Shown: positions 1 through 9,477 of the stretch, piece by piece
How the letters are laid out: each line of letters opens with the position of its first letter
Numbering within the stretch: the first letter of the stretch is position 1
Origin: an uncultured Verrucomicrobiota bacterium
GTDB taxonomy: Bacteria; Verrucomicrobiota; Verrucomicrobiia; Limisphaerales; UBA9464
Length of the DNA: 64,000 bases
NCBI GenBank assembly: GCA_903907995.1
Contig: CAIVQH010000041.1
Location: forward strand, 1 to 64,000
Direction of reading: 5' to 3'
Notes under the pieces: generated by a model
What the model was told of the DNA's origin: nothing
Seen by the model: only the letters and a program-made list of their open reading frames with translations
Databases searched by the model: none
Program-made: the position numbers and the translations under genes

Positions 1-2
1 GG

Positions 3-50
3 ATAGCACCGGCCGAGGCGGCCGTCACCATCGCCCAGCCCGCCGGATAA
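3..50 (+). CDS. Possible C-terminal tail of an upstream gene (partial)
   Basis: One frame is open from the window edge to a TAA at 48-50 and would encode IAPAEAAVTIAQPAG. A strong hairpin follows directly, which is what the end of a gene would look like. Only about 15 residues are visible, so neither the family nor the reality of the gene can be judged. Confidence 0.25.
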   Translation: MAPAEAAVTIAQPAG

Positions 51-54
51 ACGA

Positions 55-95
55 GCCCGGCGGCGGGCTGCGAGCCCCAGCTCGCGCCGCCGGGC
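55..95. terminator. GC-rich hairpin, possible terminator
   Basis: An 11-bp perfect inverted repeat (GCCCGGCGGCG at 55-65 against CGCCGCCGGGC at 85-95) encloses a second stem, GCGAGC/GCTCGC. There is no T-tract, so it is a weak candidate for a factor-independent terminator. It lies between the end of a possible upstream gene and the nitroreductase gene. Confidence 0.4.
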
Positions 96-154
96 GGTCG
101 AAGTCCCTCCAACTCACCCACACAAAGTCATCAGGAGCCAGAAAAACCAACATC

Positions 155-805
155 ATGAAAACCATTCCCGCCCAAGACCTCCTCGCCCAACTGAACTGGC
201 GCTATGCCACCAAGCAGTTCGATCCCCAGAAGAAAATCAGCGCCCAGGACTGGGCCGTGCTCGAAGACGCGTTGCTGCTCACGCCCTCCAGCGGCGGCTT
301 ACAGCCCTGGAAGTTCATCGTGGTCACGAATCCTGAAGTTCGGGCCCGACTCCGGCCGGCCGCGTATGGTCAGGCCCAGGTCACCGACGCCTCGCACCTC
401 GTTGTCTTCGCGGCGAAACCGAATATCACGGAGGCCGATGTGGATGCCCACCTCGCGCACGTCGCCGAGATTCAGGGCGTGCCCGTCTCCGCCCTGGCCG
501 GTCTGCGCGGCATGCTGGTCGGCGGCATCGTGCAAAGCATGGACGAAACGGCCCGCGCGGCCTGGGCGCGCAACCAGACCTTCATCGCGCTGGGCAACCT
601 GCTGACCAGTGCGGCGCTGCTCGGTGTGGATGCCTGTCCGATGGAGGGCTTCGACCGGGCGCAATTTGACGAGGTCCTCGGTCTCAAGGCGCAGGGACTG
701 GCCAGCGCAGTCATCGCCACGGTCGGCTATCGTTCAGCAGCGGACAAATACGCGAGCGCGCCGAAGGTCCGCTTCCCGAAGGAGCAGGTTTTCGTCCGGG
801 TCTGA
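155..805 (+). CDS. Nitroreductase family NAD(P)H-dependent oxidoreductase (NfsB-like)
   Basis: A 216-residue protein of the usual length for the FMN-dependent nitroreductase family, which reduces nitro compounds or quinones in the cytoplasm. The N-terminal RYATKQFD, the FMN-site segment TPSSGGLQPWKFIVV and the later ACPMEGFD all resemble the NfsB branch. The ATG at 155 is preceded by AGGAG about 18 bases upstream, a long spacing. It stands alone, facing the convergent LTD/CotH gene. The family call is firm; the physiological substrate is unknown. Confidence 0.88.
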   Translation: MKTIPAQDLLAQLNWRYATKQFDPQKKISAQDWAVLEDALLLTPSSGGLQPWKFIVVTNPEVRARLRPAAYGQAQVTDASHLVVFAAKPNITEADVDAHLAHVAEIQGVPVSALAGLRGMLVGGIVQSMDETARAAWARNQTFIALGNLLTSAALLGVDACPMEGFDRAQFDEVLGLKAQGLASAVIATVGYRSAADKYASAPKVRFPKEQVFVRV

Positions 806-902
806 ACCGGGCCCGGGCCGCGGCAACTGAAAAGCGCAGCAACCGCATGGCCACAAGGTGACAGCAACGTTCTGACGGGCCGGACACGGGGCTTGCCGCC
901 AA

Positions 903-3900
903 TCACCGCTCCAGAACCAGGCCGTAGAAGCGCTGGGCATTCCCCAGGGTGTCATCCACCACTTCACTGAGCACATCGGTTGCCGTAAAATCCGTGAGCG
1001 ATTGCCAGGGCATGGTAAGCGAGTCGCGAAACACCACGCGATAATGCAAACCAGGCTGCGTCGGCCAGGCCAGATGCAGCTGCCGGAGATCCGGGTCGAA
1101 GCTTGGCCGCAGCGTGAGCGGGACATTGGCGGTCCCCGGGGTGGGCAGGTAGAAATTCACGTAGGTGTTGTCAGTGCCATCCGGTGCCCGGCCCTCGCTG
1201 ATGTCGGCGTTCTGCGCGCCGAAACTGACGCTGTCCACCAGGGAGCCGTCGGTCGCGAACAAACCAATGTCCGTGCCGTTTTTGCTGAGGTGGAAGGGCA
1301 GATGAAGCGGAGTGCCAGGCGCGTTGGCAGTGGGCAGTTTGTCCGCCCAGACCAGGAGAAATCCATAGGGAGGAACGACCGTGCCACTCGGGATGACGAA
1401 CCGGGTCGGATTGGCAACCGGGATGCTCAATTGGAAGCCGGTCAGATTCACCGCATTGGGGCCGGCGTTGTAGAGTTCGAACCAATCGTCGGCCAGGCCG
1501 GTCGCCGCATTGGTGATCGTGTGGGAGTTGGCGGCCATCCACTCGTTGATGAACACGGGATTCGGCCCCAGGGCCGGATTGTTGCTGGTGCCGGGCGTGA
1601 CGTAATAGAAGCCGCTCCTTTGGGTGCCCTGCCCTTCCGGAAGCGAGCCGAAGCTGTGTCCCGGCCGGATCAGGGAGTAGTCCAGATAATCGAGGACCAC
1701 CGGTTGCGCGGGCGCCCCCAGCAGGCAGGTCATGCTCACCGTGCCGCTGCCCGGGGTGAGACGGAAGCTGGTGTGCAGGACACCGGGGGCCGACTGCGCG
1801 GGTTGCCCATCGGCCCACACGACCAGAAATCCACCAGGGGCAACCGTCGTTCCAGCCGGGAAATTCCACTGCGTCAGGTTGGTATAATTGTCGGCCAGGA
1901 AGCAGGTGCTCAAATCAAGGGTGTTGGTACCGCCATTGTAGAGTTCGATGAAAGGATCGTGCTCGCCAAAATTGTCCGTGTTGGTCGTCGTGTTTTCGGG
2001 CAGCATCTCATTGATCCAGAGCGCCGGGAACGCAGGCAGGCTGGCAAGGAAGGTGTTTGGCTGCCCCGGCGTGTAAGAGGGGCTGGCACCGGGTGCGCTG
2101 GCCGCCCAGTTGGCGACGCGAGAATTGTCCTGGGTCGGATCAATCAGCTGCAAGGAAGGCCCCTGGCCATCGGCCGCGACCGGCCACGGCGCGGTTCCGC
2201 GGAACAGGACCGCGTTCACCAGCTGGTCATCGGCCGCGGTGATGCCGGGCTTGATCAGCTGCAGGAGGCCACCCGCCCCCCTCAGAAAGCCGGCAAACAC
2301 GTCGGCCACCGGAATGCCGCGCCCGTAGGCGGTCGTGAAAGCGGACCGGTTTTTTGCCAGCACCAGATAGGCCCCGGCGCCGATGGTGGTTCCCTCGGGA
2401 AACGTGTAGCCGGCCCCGTCCAAACGCCAACCGGACAGGTCAAAGGGTGTCGTTGCCGACCGGTTGTAAAGTTCGATGAACTCGGCGTTGGGGATCGCCG
2501 GGTGATACATGATCTCGTTCAGCACGACCTGGTTGCCCAACGGCTCCAGGGCCCCGGTGTAAATCACGTTGAAACGGCTTTCATCGCCTGCGACGGGGTT
2601 GCCGAACCGGTCCAGTCCGCGAATGACCAGGGCGTTTGTCACCCCTGCCAGGGGCAGATTCAACTGCCAATGGCGGACATCGGTCCAGACTACGGGATAG
2701 GTGATCCCGTTCACCTCGATGTCCTGCACCCCGACGGGTGCCTGGCCGGTCAGGACGAGGGGATTTTGCGCGGTGACGACGTCTGCGCCCGCCGAGGTTG
2801 TCACCGAGAAAGTCGTCGCCACCGTCTTCAGCTGGGTGAGGAGATACGAGTGGCGCGTGTTGATCCATGACTTCAGGGCGGTGGGTGGGCTGGCGGCCAC
2901 GCCTTCGGTCTTGAAGGCCGCATACCGGGCGTCGATCAAAGGGTTGGCGTTGGTGCTGTTCATCGCCCCGTTAACAAGTTCCTCGAAGGCCCGCCACAGG
3001 GCCCGCCGGTAAATGGGGGCGCCTGCAAACTGGTTCATGGCCCCGTTGTCACCGATTGTGGTCTTGAACAGGTCGTCACCGCTCGGACCGTCCGAATAGT
3101 TGCCCAGGCCCAGCACGATGTTGTAGTCCCAGATGAAAAGGGTCCAACGGCCCGATTCGGGCTTGTAGGCGTACATGTTCTGCCCGTTGTTGTTCAGGAA
3201 GCTGTCCCAGTTCCCCACCGCGTGCTGGACCGCCATCGTGCGCAGCCATTCGTCGGTGTCCACGCTGCCGTTCATCGCCTGGACGTACGCGGCCTTCTGC
3301 CCTGGAGTGATGACCGGCAGAGCGGCTGTGTCGATCAGCTGGAAGACATTGGTGTAGTCGCTGGCCGTGGCGTGGGCGTGCCGGGTCAGATAGTTCACCC
3401 GGTAGCGGGCGAGCTTCTTCTTCCCACCCGAGAGGTAGTTGTTCAGCGTGCACCATCCCTGATTGTCGAAGTTCTGGCCATTGTCGGCGAATTCGAACCA
3501 GGGCTGGAGCTTATAGAGATTGCCGTTGCTGTCGTTGGGGAAATGTTCGCCGACCACGTCCGCGTCAGGCGTCTGGGTGTCCTCCATCAGGGCCGACGGC
3601 TGACGACGGTTGCCGTTGAAGAAGAAGTTCACATAGCGGCGGTAGTTCCAGGGCAGCCCGAGTGACCGGACCATCCCATAGGCCGTCTGCTCGCGCTGCA
3701 GGGTGTCATCCTCCCACGGGGCGTTCCCGGGCGCGTGAATCTTGTTGAAGCTGGTGGCGCCCAGGAACTGGTCGTCGCCCGGCATCTCGAACGAGTAATG
3801 GCAGTTGTTGTCAACGGGCGAGCCGAAGCCCTGATGATAGGGACTGCCGGCAAACTTTCCTTGCACGTTGTAGATCACCCGCGAATTCCCATAGACGAAG

Positions 3901-6900
3901 GTGCCATCATGCCGTTCGTTGCTGATCGAGGCGAGGCTTGTCCACAGGTCCACCCGGGCCTGGGTCAGCCAGAAATGGTAGGTGCCAAAACTGCTGCTCA
4001 ACCCTGGCTCCCCAAAGCGTACCAGGCATTCCCGTGCGGGCGCGTCGGCCGGAAAGCGGGCAGTCACAGGCGTGGCGGCGTTGTCGCTGGCCACGATCTG
4101 AAAGGCCACCAACGTCCCGGCCGGCTGGCCAGGAATTGTGCCGCTGTAAATCCCATCGCCGGCCACCGCATCGCCACCGGTACCGTCATCGGTCATGGGA
4201 ACATCGACGAGGGTCGTCGCGGGGTCCAACCGGTAGCTGAGTTTGATCTGGGAGAATCCGTCCGGATCATTGATGCGCGCAGAGACGACGACCGGCTGCT
4301 GATCGGCCGGCAGCACCGGGAAGTGGGTGACCTCGGAAATCGCCGGACCGACATTGTCCGTCCGCTGACTGTTGGGCGCTCCGGGCGTCCCCAGATTGGT
4401 CGGCAGCAGGAGCTCCCCAGGAGCCTCGGCATAATTGCCCTTCACCCGCAGGATAATTTCAGGAAACCCGCGCAACCAGCGCACTTTGGCGCGCAGGGTC
4501 ACGGTTTTCCCGATCGTCAGCGCCCGTTGCAGGGGCACCCGCAGGTGATTGACCATGGTGTCGCCCCGGTCGGTCGAGTGGATATGCAGACATTGGCCGC
4601 CGCCGAAACCGCCAGAAGTTTCCAAGTGTGACTGGATGTGATCGCCCGTCGCAAACCAGCCGCCGATTCCCGACTCGAAGGTGGAATCCGCCACCGACAG
4701 GCGGTTGGTGCCGCTGTCGGTTTGGATGACCTCGACATTGTCGAGCAGGCATTCGGCTTCACCGCTCATTAGCACGTCCAACCGGTCGATCGGGGTGGCA
4801 CCCTGGGTCGCCCCGAGGTCCAGAACACTGGTGGCTTCAACGGTGGTCCAAGGCGCTTTGCCGGTATCATCGCTGTCGCCCCAATTGGCCGCGAGGCGAT
4901 GATCAGCGTGGGGATCACGCAGTTCCAGGCTGCTCCCGCCGCCGTCGCTCCAGTGTCCCCAACGACCGCCGAGCCCGTAGCTCACCTCGTCCAGGATGAC
5001 CGCCACCTGATTGGTGGTCGCCGAGCCCTTCTTGCCGACGGTGACAAAGGGCTGGGGTTGGGCCAGGGCGACACGTTCCCCGCTCCCGGAAAGGGAGCCA
5101 CCAAAATCCCCCAGTGTGTTGCTGGCGCTCAGGTTCGGGTAGTTGGTGAGCAACCGGGCCGCATTCTTCGCCACGACCAGATATCCGTTGGGCTGCAAAA
5201 GGGTGCCCGCCGGAAAGGTGAATTTGATGCCATGGGCGAATTGCCATCCGCTCAGGTCCACCGCAGCGGACCCCTGATTGAACAATTCCACGTACTGGTC
5301 GTCCTTCAGGCCGCTGAGGGGTTTGACCATCAGTTCGTTGATGACCACATCCGCCACCCGCGCGGGCCCATTGGGGTTCCCGGGCGTCGGGTTTTGCAGA
5401 CGGTGAAATTCGGACCCGCCGTCGGGCACCCGGCCGGTGGCCACGCCCTGTTCCTGGGCCTCGAACGGCGCCACATCCAGGATGGTCTGGGCGTCGGGCG
5501 TTTCAAAATAGAGCGTCTCCCCCGTCGGCTCGGGCGCGAAGCCCAGCTGGGATACGGTGAAGCTGACAAAACCCTGGGCGGGCAGGCTGGTCCCGGTCGG
5601 GATGACGAACCGGTTGGTGCCCGGAAAGTCCGTGAGCTGGCAGCCGGAGATGTCCACCGGCTGATTGCCATGGTTGTAGAGCTCCACATACCCGGCCTGC
5701 CCGGTGCCTGGGTTGACGAACAATTCATTGATCACGACCTGTCGCCAGGGCCCAGACCGATAGGCATCCACCATTCCCGGCGAACCACCGAGGCTCTCGC
5801 TCAGCCCCCAGGCTTCCACAAACCCCTCACCATAGCTCGGCCGTTTCAACACCAGCGAATGACCGGTGCCATCGGCCGCCGCCGTCCAGGGGGGCAGGTT
5901 TTGGTAGGGCACTTCCAGATAGACGGCCGGAATGTTTCCATGGTCGAGCAGCTGGATGACGCCCGAGACCGGCAAAGGATTCGCATACGGGCCGAGCACA
6001 CCCGAAAGGCCATAGGTCTGTTCCAGGTCGGCCGGCGACTTGGCGACGACCAGAAAGCCGCCGCCGGCAATGAGGGTCCCGGCGGGAAAGGCATAGCTGA
6101 TATCGCCCGCCAGCTGGTAGCCGCTGATGTCCTCCGGCCACGGATTCGAATTGAACAGCTCAATAAACGCGAGATTCCGGCCATCCGGTCGCGGTGCCGC
6201 ATGATACATGATCTCGGTAATGGCGAGGCCGGTCTTGCGACTCGTCGGCCCCGGCGGCTCGAAGGGCAACGGCGAGGCGGCCGCCACCGTGCCTCCGGCC
6301 GCACTGCCCAGCTGGTGAAATCGGGCCGTGGTCGCCCCGCTGGCCGCGTGGCTCGCGGCACTCAGGCCCACGTAAACAGTGCCGGGCAGGACCAGCGTGA
6401 CCGAGCCGACCGGGGTCCACTGGCTGCCATCGAAGCCCGCATAACCGGTCACCGTGTTGCCCACCCGTTGCAAACGAAGCCAGGTCTGGGGGTGGTTCAC
6501 CGGGAAGCTGCCGCTTTTCGCCGCGGCGGCCCCGGCCGAAAGACGGCTTTCAAAAAAAACCCCGTTGAGGCTCGGCGTGGCCGTCATCGCCGCAAACCGG
6601 CTGCCGGCGTCGAGCGTCTCGCGCAACATCAGGCCGGCCTGCGCCCAGACGTCGCTAGGCAGCACGCTTTCCACGCGGACTCTCCGGTCAAAATCACCGG
6701 TCACGGCCTGCCATGCGAACTGCAGCTGGTCGGCGGCGCCCTCGGCCCCCAGCCCGGCCGAGCTGAGGGCATAGCCGCCATCCGTCAGGGGTAAAACCGC
6801 GTCGGCCGGAGTTGGTGCGCCGATGCTGGCCGGCACCAGTTCGGTGGCCACGAAGGTCGCGGCCGTGTCCGGCGCCAGGGGATTGGCGGCGTGCGACCGG

Positions 6901-8177
6901 TCTGTCACGCCATTGACGCTCACGGTGTAGCTGACACCCAGTTGCAGTGGCGAGGTGGTCAGGAGGATGGTGCGGGGGTCGGAGCCAAATGCGGCGGCGG
7001 AGACGGTAAGGCCGGCGTTCAGCACATAATTGCCCACCAACGTCGCGCCCGGTTCGGCCAGCGCCTCACTGAAGGTGAGCTGGATTGTAACGGCATCCAG
7101 GTTCACCGCGCTGATCAGGGTGGGAGGCGTCACATCGGGCACGACCGTGAGGACGGCCGGGGCGGCATTGGTTGAACCGAGCCGGTTGCTCAGCACCGCG
7201 CTGAAGACTGACTGATCATCGGCCAAGGTCACCGGTCCGTAATTCAGGACCGTGTTGGTGGCATTGGGAATCGCCTGCCCCGCAAGCTGCCACTGCGCCG
7301 TGACCAGAGCGGGATTGGCCAGCTGCACTGCAAAAACGGCGGTCTCGCCCTCCATCACCGTCACATTGGTCGGCTGTTGCACGATCGCCGGCGGCGCGTG
7401 GACCGCAACCTGCTCAAAGGTGGTGCCGACGAAGAGATCATCCATCCGGATGACGCCCGGAGCACCCGTGCTACTGTTGGAAAGTCCGGGCCGGAGATTG
7501 ATCGCGGCAATTGCCTGCTGGGCACCCGCCGGCGGGTCCGTCGCCGTCACACTGTCACTGGCCTCCGACGTGGGGTTGAGCCACAGCGTGGTGTTACCCG
7601 TTGTCAGATCGTATCTTACGACCACCGGGTAGGAAACATTCAGTTGCAAGTCCAAAGGGAACTCGACGCTGTTGGCCTGGCTCCAATTGGCATTGGCCAC
7701 GGCCAGCCGGAACCGGCCGGCAGCCGCACCGTCGGTGTCCGCTCCGACCCGGCCGTAATAAGTCGTCCCATTGGTAGCCACGCTCAGATTCAGGAAATAG
7801 GAGCCGGTGTCGGTCAGGGGGAGCGCCGTCCAGGTCGCGTCGAACGCGTAATAGGCAACGGAGTTACCCGAGGTGGTAAATGGAGTGTCAATTGCCCGGC
7901 TGACTTTCTCCAGACCCACCGTCAGGTCACCCTGATTGATGACAGCGGTGCCATTGGAGATGTTGAAGGCGGTGCCGGCGGTTTGAACTGTCCACAGGCC
8001 CCCGGAAACCTTGGTGATCTCCCCGTCGGGGTAATTGAACGGCTCGACAAGTGTCTGGGCTCGAACACCTACTGTGGCCAGCCAGAGCCCGCCGATCATC
8101 ACCAGCCAGGCCAGACCCAGGGCGGGTCCAAGCCGGACAGGACGGGACCGGGCCGCTCGGTGCAAAGAGGAAGGCAT
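903..8177 (-). CDS. Giant secreted lamin-tail-domain / CotH-kinase-like protein
   Basis: This 2424-residue protein has an N-terminal signal peptide (hydrophobic LGLAWLVMIGGLWL ending at VRAQ). In order there follow a LamG/lectin-like region, an Ig-like domain (IVQQPTNVTVMEGETAVF, about residue 260), an Ig/SbsA-like segment, a DUF1349-like sandwich, three lamin-tail domains (AITEIMYHAAP, VINELFVNP, VINELMVKP), a CotH-kinase-like domain in the middle (AVQHAVGNWDSFLNNNGQ and WTLFIWDYN), and three further lamin-tail domains (VLNEIMYHP, LWINEMLPE, VFINEWMAA). Lamin-tail and CotH domains commonly occur together in large exported proteins of Verrucomicrobia and Planctomycetes. A role in surface attachment or modification of surface proteins is inference. 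It is a single-gene unit with about 160 bp of free DNA upstream. Confidence 0.85.
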   Translation of the reverse strand: MPSSLHRAARSRPVRLGPALGLAWLVMIGGLWLATVGVRAQTLVEPFNYPDGEITKVSGGLWTVQTAGTAFNISNGTAVINQGDLTVGLEKVSRAIDTPFTTSGNSVAYYAFDATWTALPLTDTGSYFLNLSVATNGTTYYGRVGADTDGAAAGRFRLAVANANWSQANSVEFPLDLQLNVSYPVVVRYDLTTGNTTLWLNPTSEASDSVTATDPPAGAQQAIAAINLRPGLSNSSTGAPGVIRMDDLFVGTTFEQVAVHAPPAIVQQPTNVTVMEGETAVFAVQLANPALVTAQWQLAGQAIPNATNTVLNYGPVTLADDQSVFSAVLSNRLGSTNAAPAVLTVVPDVTPPTLISAVNLDAVTIQLTFSEALAEPGATLVGNYVLNAGLTVSAAAFGSDPRTILLTTSPLQLGVSYTVSVNGVTDRSHAANPLAPDTAATFVATELVPASIGAPTPADAVLPLTDGGYALSSAGLGAEGAADQLQFAWQAVTGDFDRRVRVESVLPSDVWAQAGLMLRETLDAGSRFAAMTATPSLNGVFFESRLSAGAAAAKSGSFPVNHPQTWLRLQRVGNTVTGYAGFDGSQWTPVGSVTLVLPGTVYVGLSAASHAASGATTARFHQLGSAAGGTVAAASPLPFEPPGPTSRKTGLAITEIMYHAAPRPDGRNLAFIELFNSNPWPEDISGYQLAGDISYAFPAGTLIAGGGFLVVAKSPADLEQTYGLSGVLGPYANPLPVSGVIQLLDHGNIPAVYLEVPYQNLPPWTAAADGTGHSLVLKRPSYGEGFVEAWGLSESLGGSPGMVDAYRSGPWRQVVINELFVNPGTGQAGYVELYNHGNQPVDISGCQLTDFPGTNRFVIPTGTSLPAQGFVSFTVSQLGFAPEPTGETLYFETPDAQTILDVAPFEAQEQGVATGRVPDGGSEFHRLQNPTPGNPNGPARVADVVINELMVKPLSGLKDDQYVELFNQGSAAVDLSGWQFAHGIKFTFPAGTLLQPNGYLVVAKNAARLLTNYPNLSASNTLGDFGGSLSGSGERVALAQPQPFVTVGKKGSATTNQVAVILDEVSYGLGGRWGHWSDGGGSSLELRDPHADHRLAANWGDSDDTGKAPWTTVEATSVLDLGATQGATPIDRLDVLMSGEAECLLDNVEVIQTDSGTNRLSVADSTFESGIGGWFATGDHIQSHLETSGGFGGGQCLHIHSTDRGDTMVNHLRVPLQRALTIGKTVTLRAKVRWLRGFPEIILRVKGNYAEAPGELLLPTNLGTPGAPNSQRTDNVGPAISEVTHFPVLPADQQPVVVSARINDPDGFSQIKLSYRLDPATTLVDVPMTDDGTGGDAVAGDGIYSGTIPGQPAGTLVAFQIVASDNAATPVTARFPADAPARECLVRFGEPGLSSSFGTYHFWLTQARVDLWTSLASISNERHDGTFVYGNSRVIYNVQGKFAGSPYHQGFGSPVDNNCHYSFEMPGDDQFLGATSFNKIHAPGNAPWEDDTLQREQTAYGMVRSLGLPWNYRRYVNFFFNGNRRQPSALMEDTQTPDADVVGEHFPNDSNGNLYKLQPWFEFADNGQNFDNQGWCTLNNYLSGGKKKLARYRVNYLTRHAHATASDYTNVFQLIDTAALPVITPGQKAAYVQAMNGSVDTDEWLRTMAVQHAVGNWDSFLNNNGQNMYAYKPESGRWTLFIWDYNIVLGLGNYSDGPSGDDLFKTTIGDNGAMNQFAGAPIYRRALWRAFEELVNGAMNSTNANPLIDARYAAFKTEGVAASPPTALKSWINTRHSYLLTQLKTVATTFSVTTSAGADVVTAQNPLVLTGQAPVGVQDIEVNGITYPVVWTDVRHWQLNLPLAGVTNALVIRGLDRFGNPVAGDESRFNVIYTGALEPLGNQVVLNEIMYHPAIPNAEFIELYNRSATTPFDLSGWRLDGAGYTFPEGTTIGAGAYLVLAKNRSAFTTAYGRGIPVADVFAGFLRGAGGLLQLIKPGITAADDQLVNAVLFRGTAPWPVAADGQGPSLQLIDPTQDNSRVANWAASAPGASPSYTPGQPNTFLASLPAFPALWINEMLPENTTTNTDNFGEHDPFIELYNGGTNTLDLSTCFLADNYTNLTQWNFPAGTTVAPGGFLVVWADGQPAQSAPGVLHTSFRLTPGSGTVSMTCLLGAPAQPVVLDYLDYSLIRPGHSFGSLPEGQGTQRSGFYYVTPGTSNNPALGPNPVFINEWMAANSHTITNAATGLADDWFELYNAGPNAVNLTGFQLSIPVANPTRFVIPSGTVVPPYGFLLVWADKLPTANAPGTPLHLPFHLSKNGTDIGLFATDGSLVDSVSFGAQNADISEGRAPDGTDNTYVNFYLPTPGTANVPLTLRPSFDPDLRQLHLAWPTQPGLHYRVVFRDSLTMPWQSLTDFTATDVLSEVVDDTLGNAQRFYGLVLER

Positions 8178-8339
8178 GGGGAAAACCTAGCCAATTTCAA
8201 GCCATCACACATGAAATAAGCGTCATAATGTGGATCAAAACCCATTCCGGGCAGCCCCGGTTGACTTTCGCCCGGGAACCCGGCAGTGCCGGGCTTCCCC
8301 GTCAGACCCAATTCGGCAGCGACCGCCCCAACCTGTCGG

Positions 8340-9314
8340 CTACATCACCCGGTCCAGCAACGGTTCGTGGCGGACAAAGCGCTCGAGATTCTTCAGGAAG
8401 TGACGGACGAGGGTCTTTGCCTCGCCGGTATGCCCACCGGCCACGTGCGGGGTGATGAAACAGTTCGGTTCCGCCCAGAGCGGATGGCCTTCAGGTAGCG
8501 GTTCCGGTTCGGTGACGTCCAACCAGGCGGCACCGAGCCGGCCCGACCGCAAGCTGGCCAGCAGCGCGTCCTGATGCACCGTCGCTCCGCGACCGATGTT
8601 GTAGAAGGTCGCTCCCGGCTTCATGCTGGCGAACCGCGCCCCGTCAAAAAACCCGCGCGTGTCCTCGCTCTCGGGCAGGATGTTCACCACATGGTCCGCC
8701 GCCGCCAACGCGGTTGCCAAACCCTCCGCCGTTACCACCGGCACGTTCTCATCGCCCCGCGCCTGGCGGCGATAGGCGATGATTTTCACGTCGAAGGCAT
8801 CCAGCAGTTCAGCCAGCCGCCGACCGATCGCTCCATAACCGACGAGCAGCACCGTTTCGTCGCGCAATGTCCCGGAACTGCTGCGCACCGCCAGCCACTC
8901 CGGCGTGCCGTTGGCAGCCCGCGTGCGCAGTCCGAGGGGCAGCTTGCGGGCCTGTGCCAGCATGAAACTCAGCGCATGAACGGCACAGGCCTCGTTATAT
9001 ACGTCCGAACTGTTGGAAACCGCGATCCCGCGCGTCTTGGCCAGCTCACGAAACTCGGCCGTATCGTAGCGGGTGATGCCCGCCGAGCTGATATGCACCC
9101 AGCGGAGCCGTTGGGACTCCCGGATGGCCTCCAGATCGGGCTGGCCAAACCCCACATCCACGGTGGTGAACTGCGGATCCGGTTCTCCCTTGGCCAGCAC
9201 CGAGCTGATCGGCTTGGTCGGAAAGACCAGCTCATGCCGGATCGTTCCCGCCCGCAACAGTTCCAACGCTTCTGGCGGCATGGCCAGATCGACATAGATA
9301 CGAAGGGCATCCAT
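8340..9314 (-). CDS. D-2-hydroxyacid dehydrogenase family protein
   Basis: A 324-residue NAD-dependent 2-hydroxyacid dehydrogenase of the phosphoglycerate/glyoxylate-reductase superfamily, cytoplasmic. The dinucleotide-binding loop VGYGAIGRR is followed by NIGRGATVHQDAL and the C-terminal catalytic region ITPHVAGGHTGE, where the histidine is the expected acid/base. The catalytic Glu lies in LDVTEPEPLPEGHPL. There is no ACT or other regulatory domain, so it is not a classical SerA. It is monocistronic on the minus strand. Substrate cannot be told from sequence. Confidence 0.88.
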   Translation of the reverse strand: MDALRIYVDLAMPPEALELLRAGTIRHELVFPTKPISSVLAKGEPDPQFTTVDVGFGQPDLEAIRESQRLRWVHISSAGITRYDTAEFRELAKTRGIAVSNSSDVYNEACAVHALSFMLAQARKLPLGLRTRAANGTPEWLAVRSSSGTLRDETVLLVGYGAIGRRLAELLDAFDVKIIAYRRQARGDENVPVVTAEGLATALAAADHVVNILPESEDTRGFFDGARFASMKPGATFYNIGRGATVHQDALLASLRSGRLGAAWLDVTEPEPLPEGHPLWAEPNCFITPHVAGGHTGEAKTLVRHFLKNLERFVRHEPLLDRVM

Positions 9315-9477
9315 CGTGTTGGTGACAATCGCGTTTCAGCCGTCAAAAACAACGTAAGAAATCGCCTGAAACCCATTAGGACTCGAGGCTTGAACCGGTA
9401 CCACTCAACGGCAACTCCCACCCACTCCCGTCGTCAGCCATCGCGCCCAGACTGGGCGCGGTGGCTCGGCTTACGCC

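Noticed and set aside
1002-2870. 622-codon open frame antisense to the LTD/CotH gene
   Set aside because: Mirror frame of a high-GC gene; no start signal, no recognisable domain, Arg/Gly/Pro-rich composition.
4899-6794. 631-codon antisense open frame
   Set aside because: Same reason: shadow of the LTD/CotH gene.
8272-8305. CCCGGCA/TGCCGGG hairpin as terminator for the dehydrogenase gene
   Set aside because: Short stem, no T-tract and about 40 bases after the stop; could be chance in GC-rich DNA.
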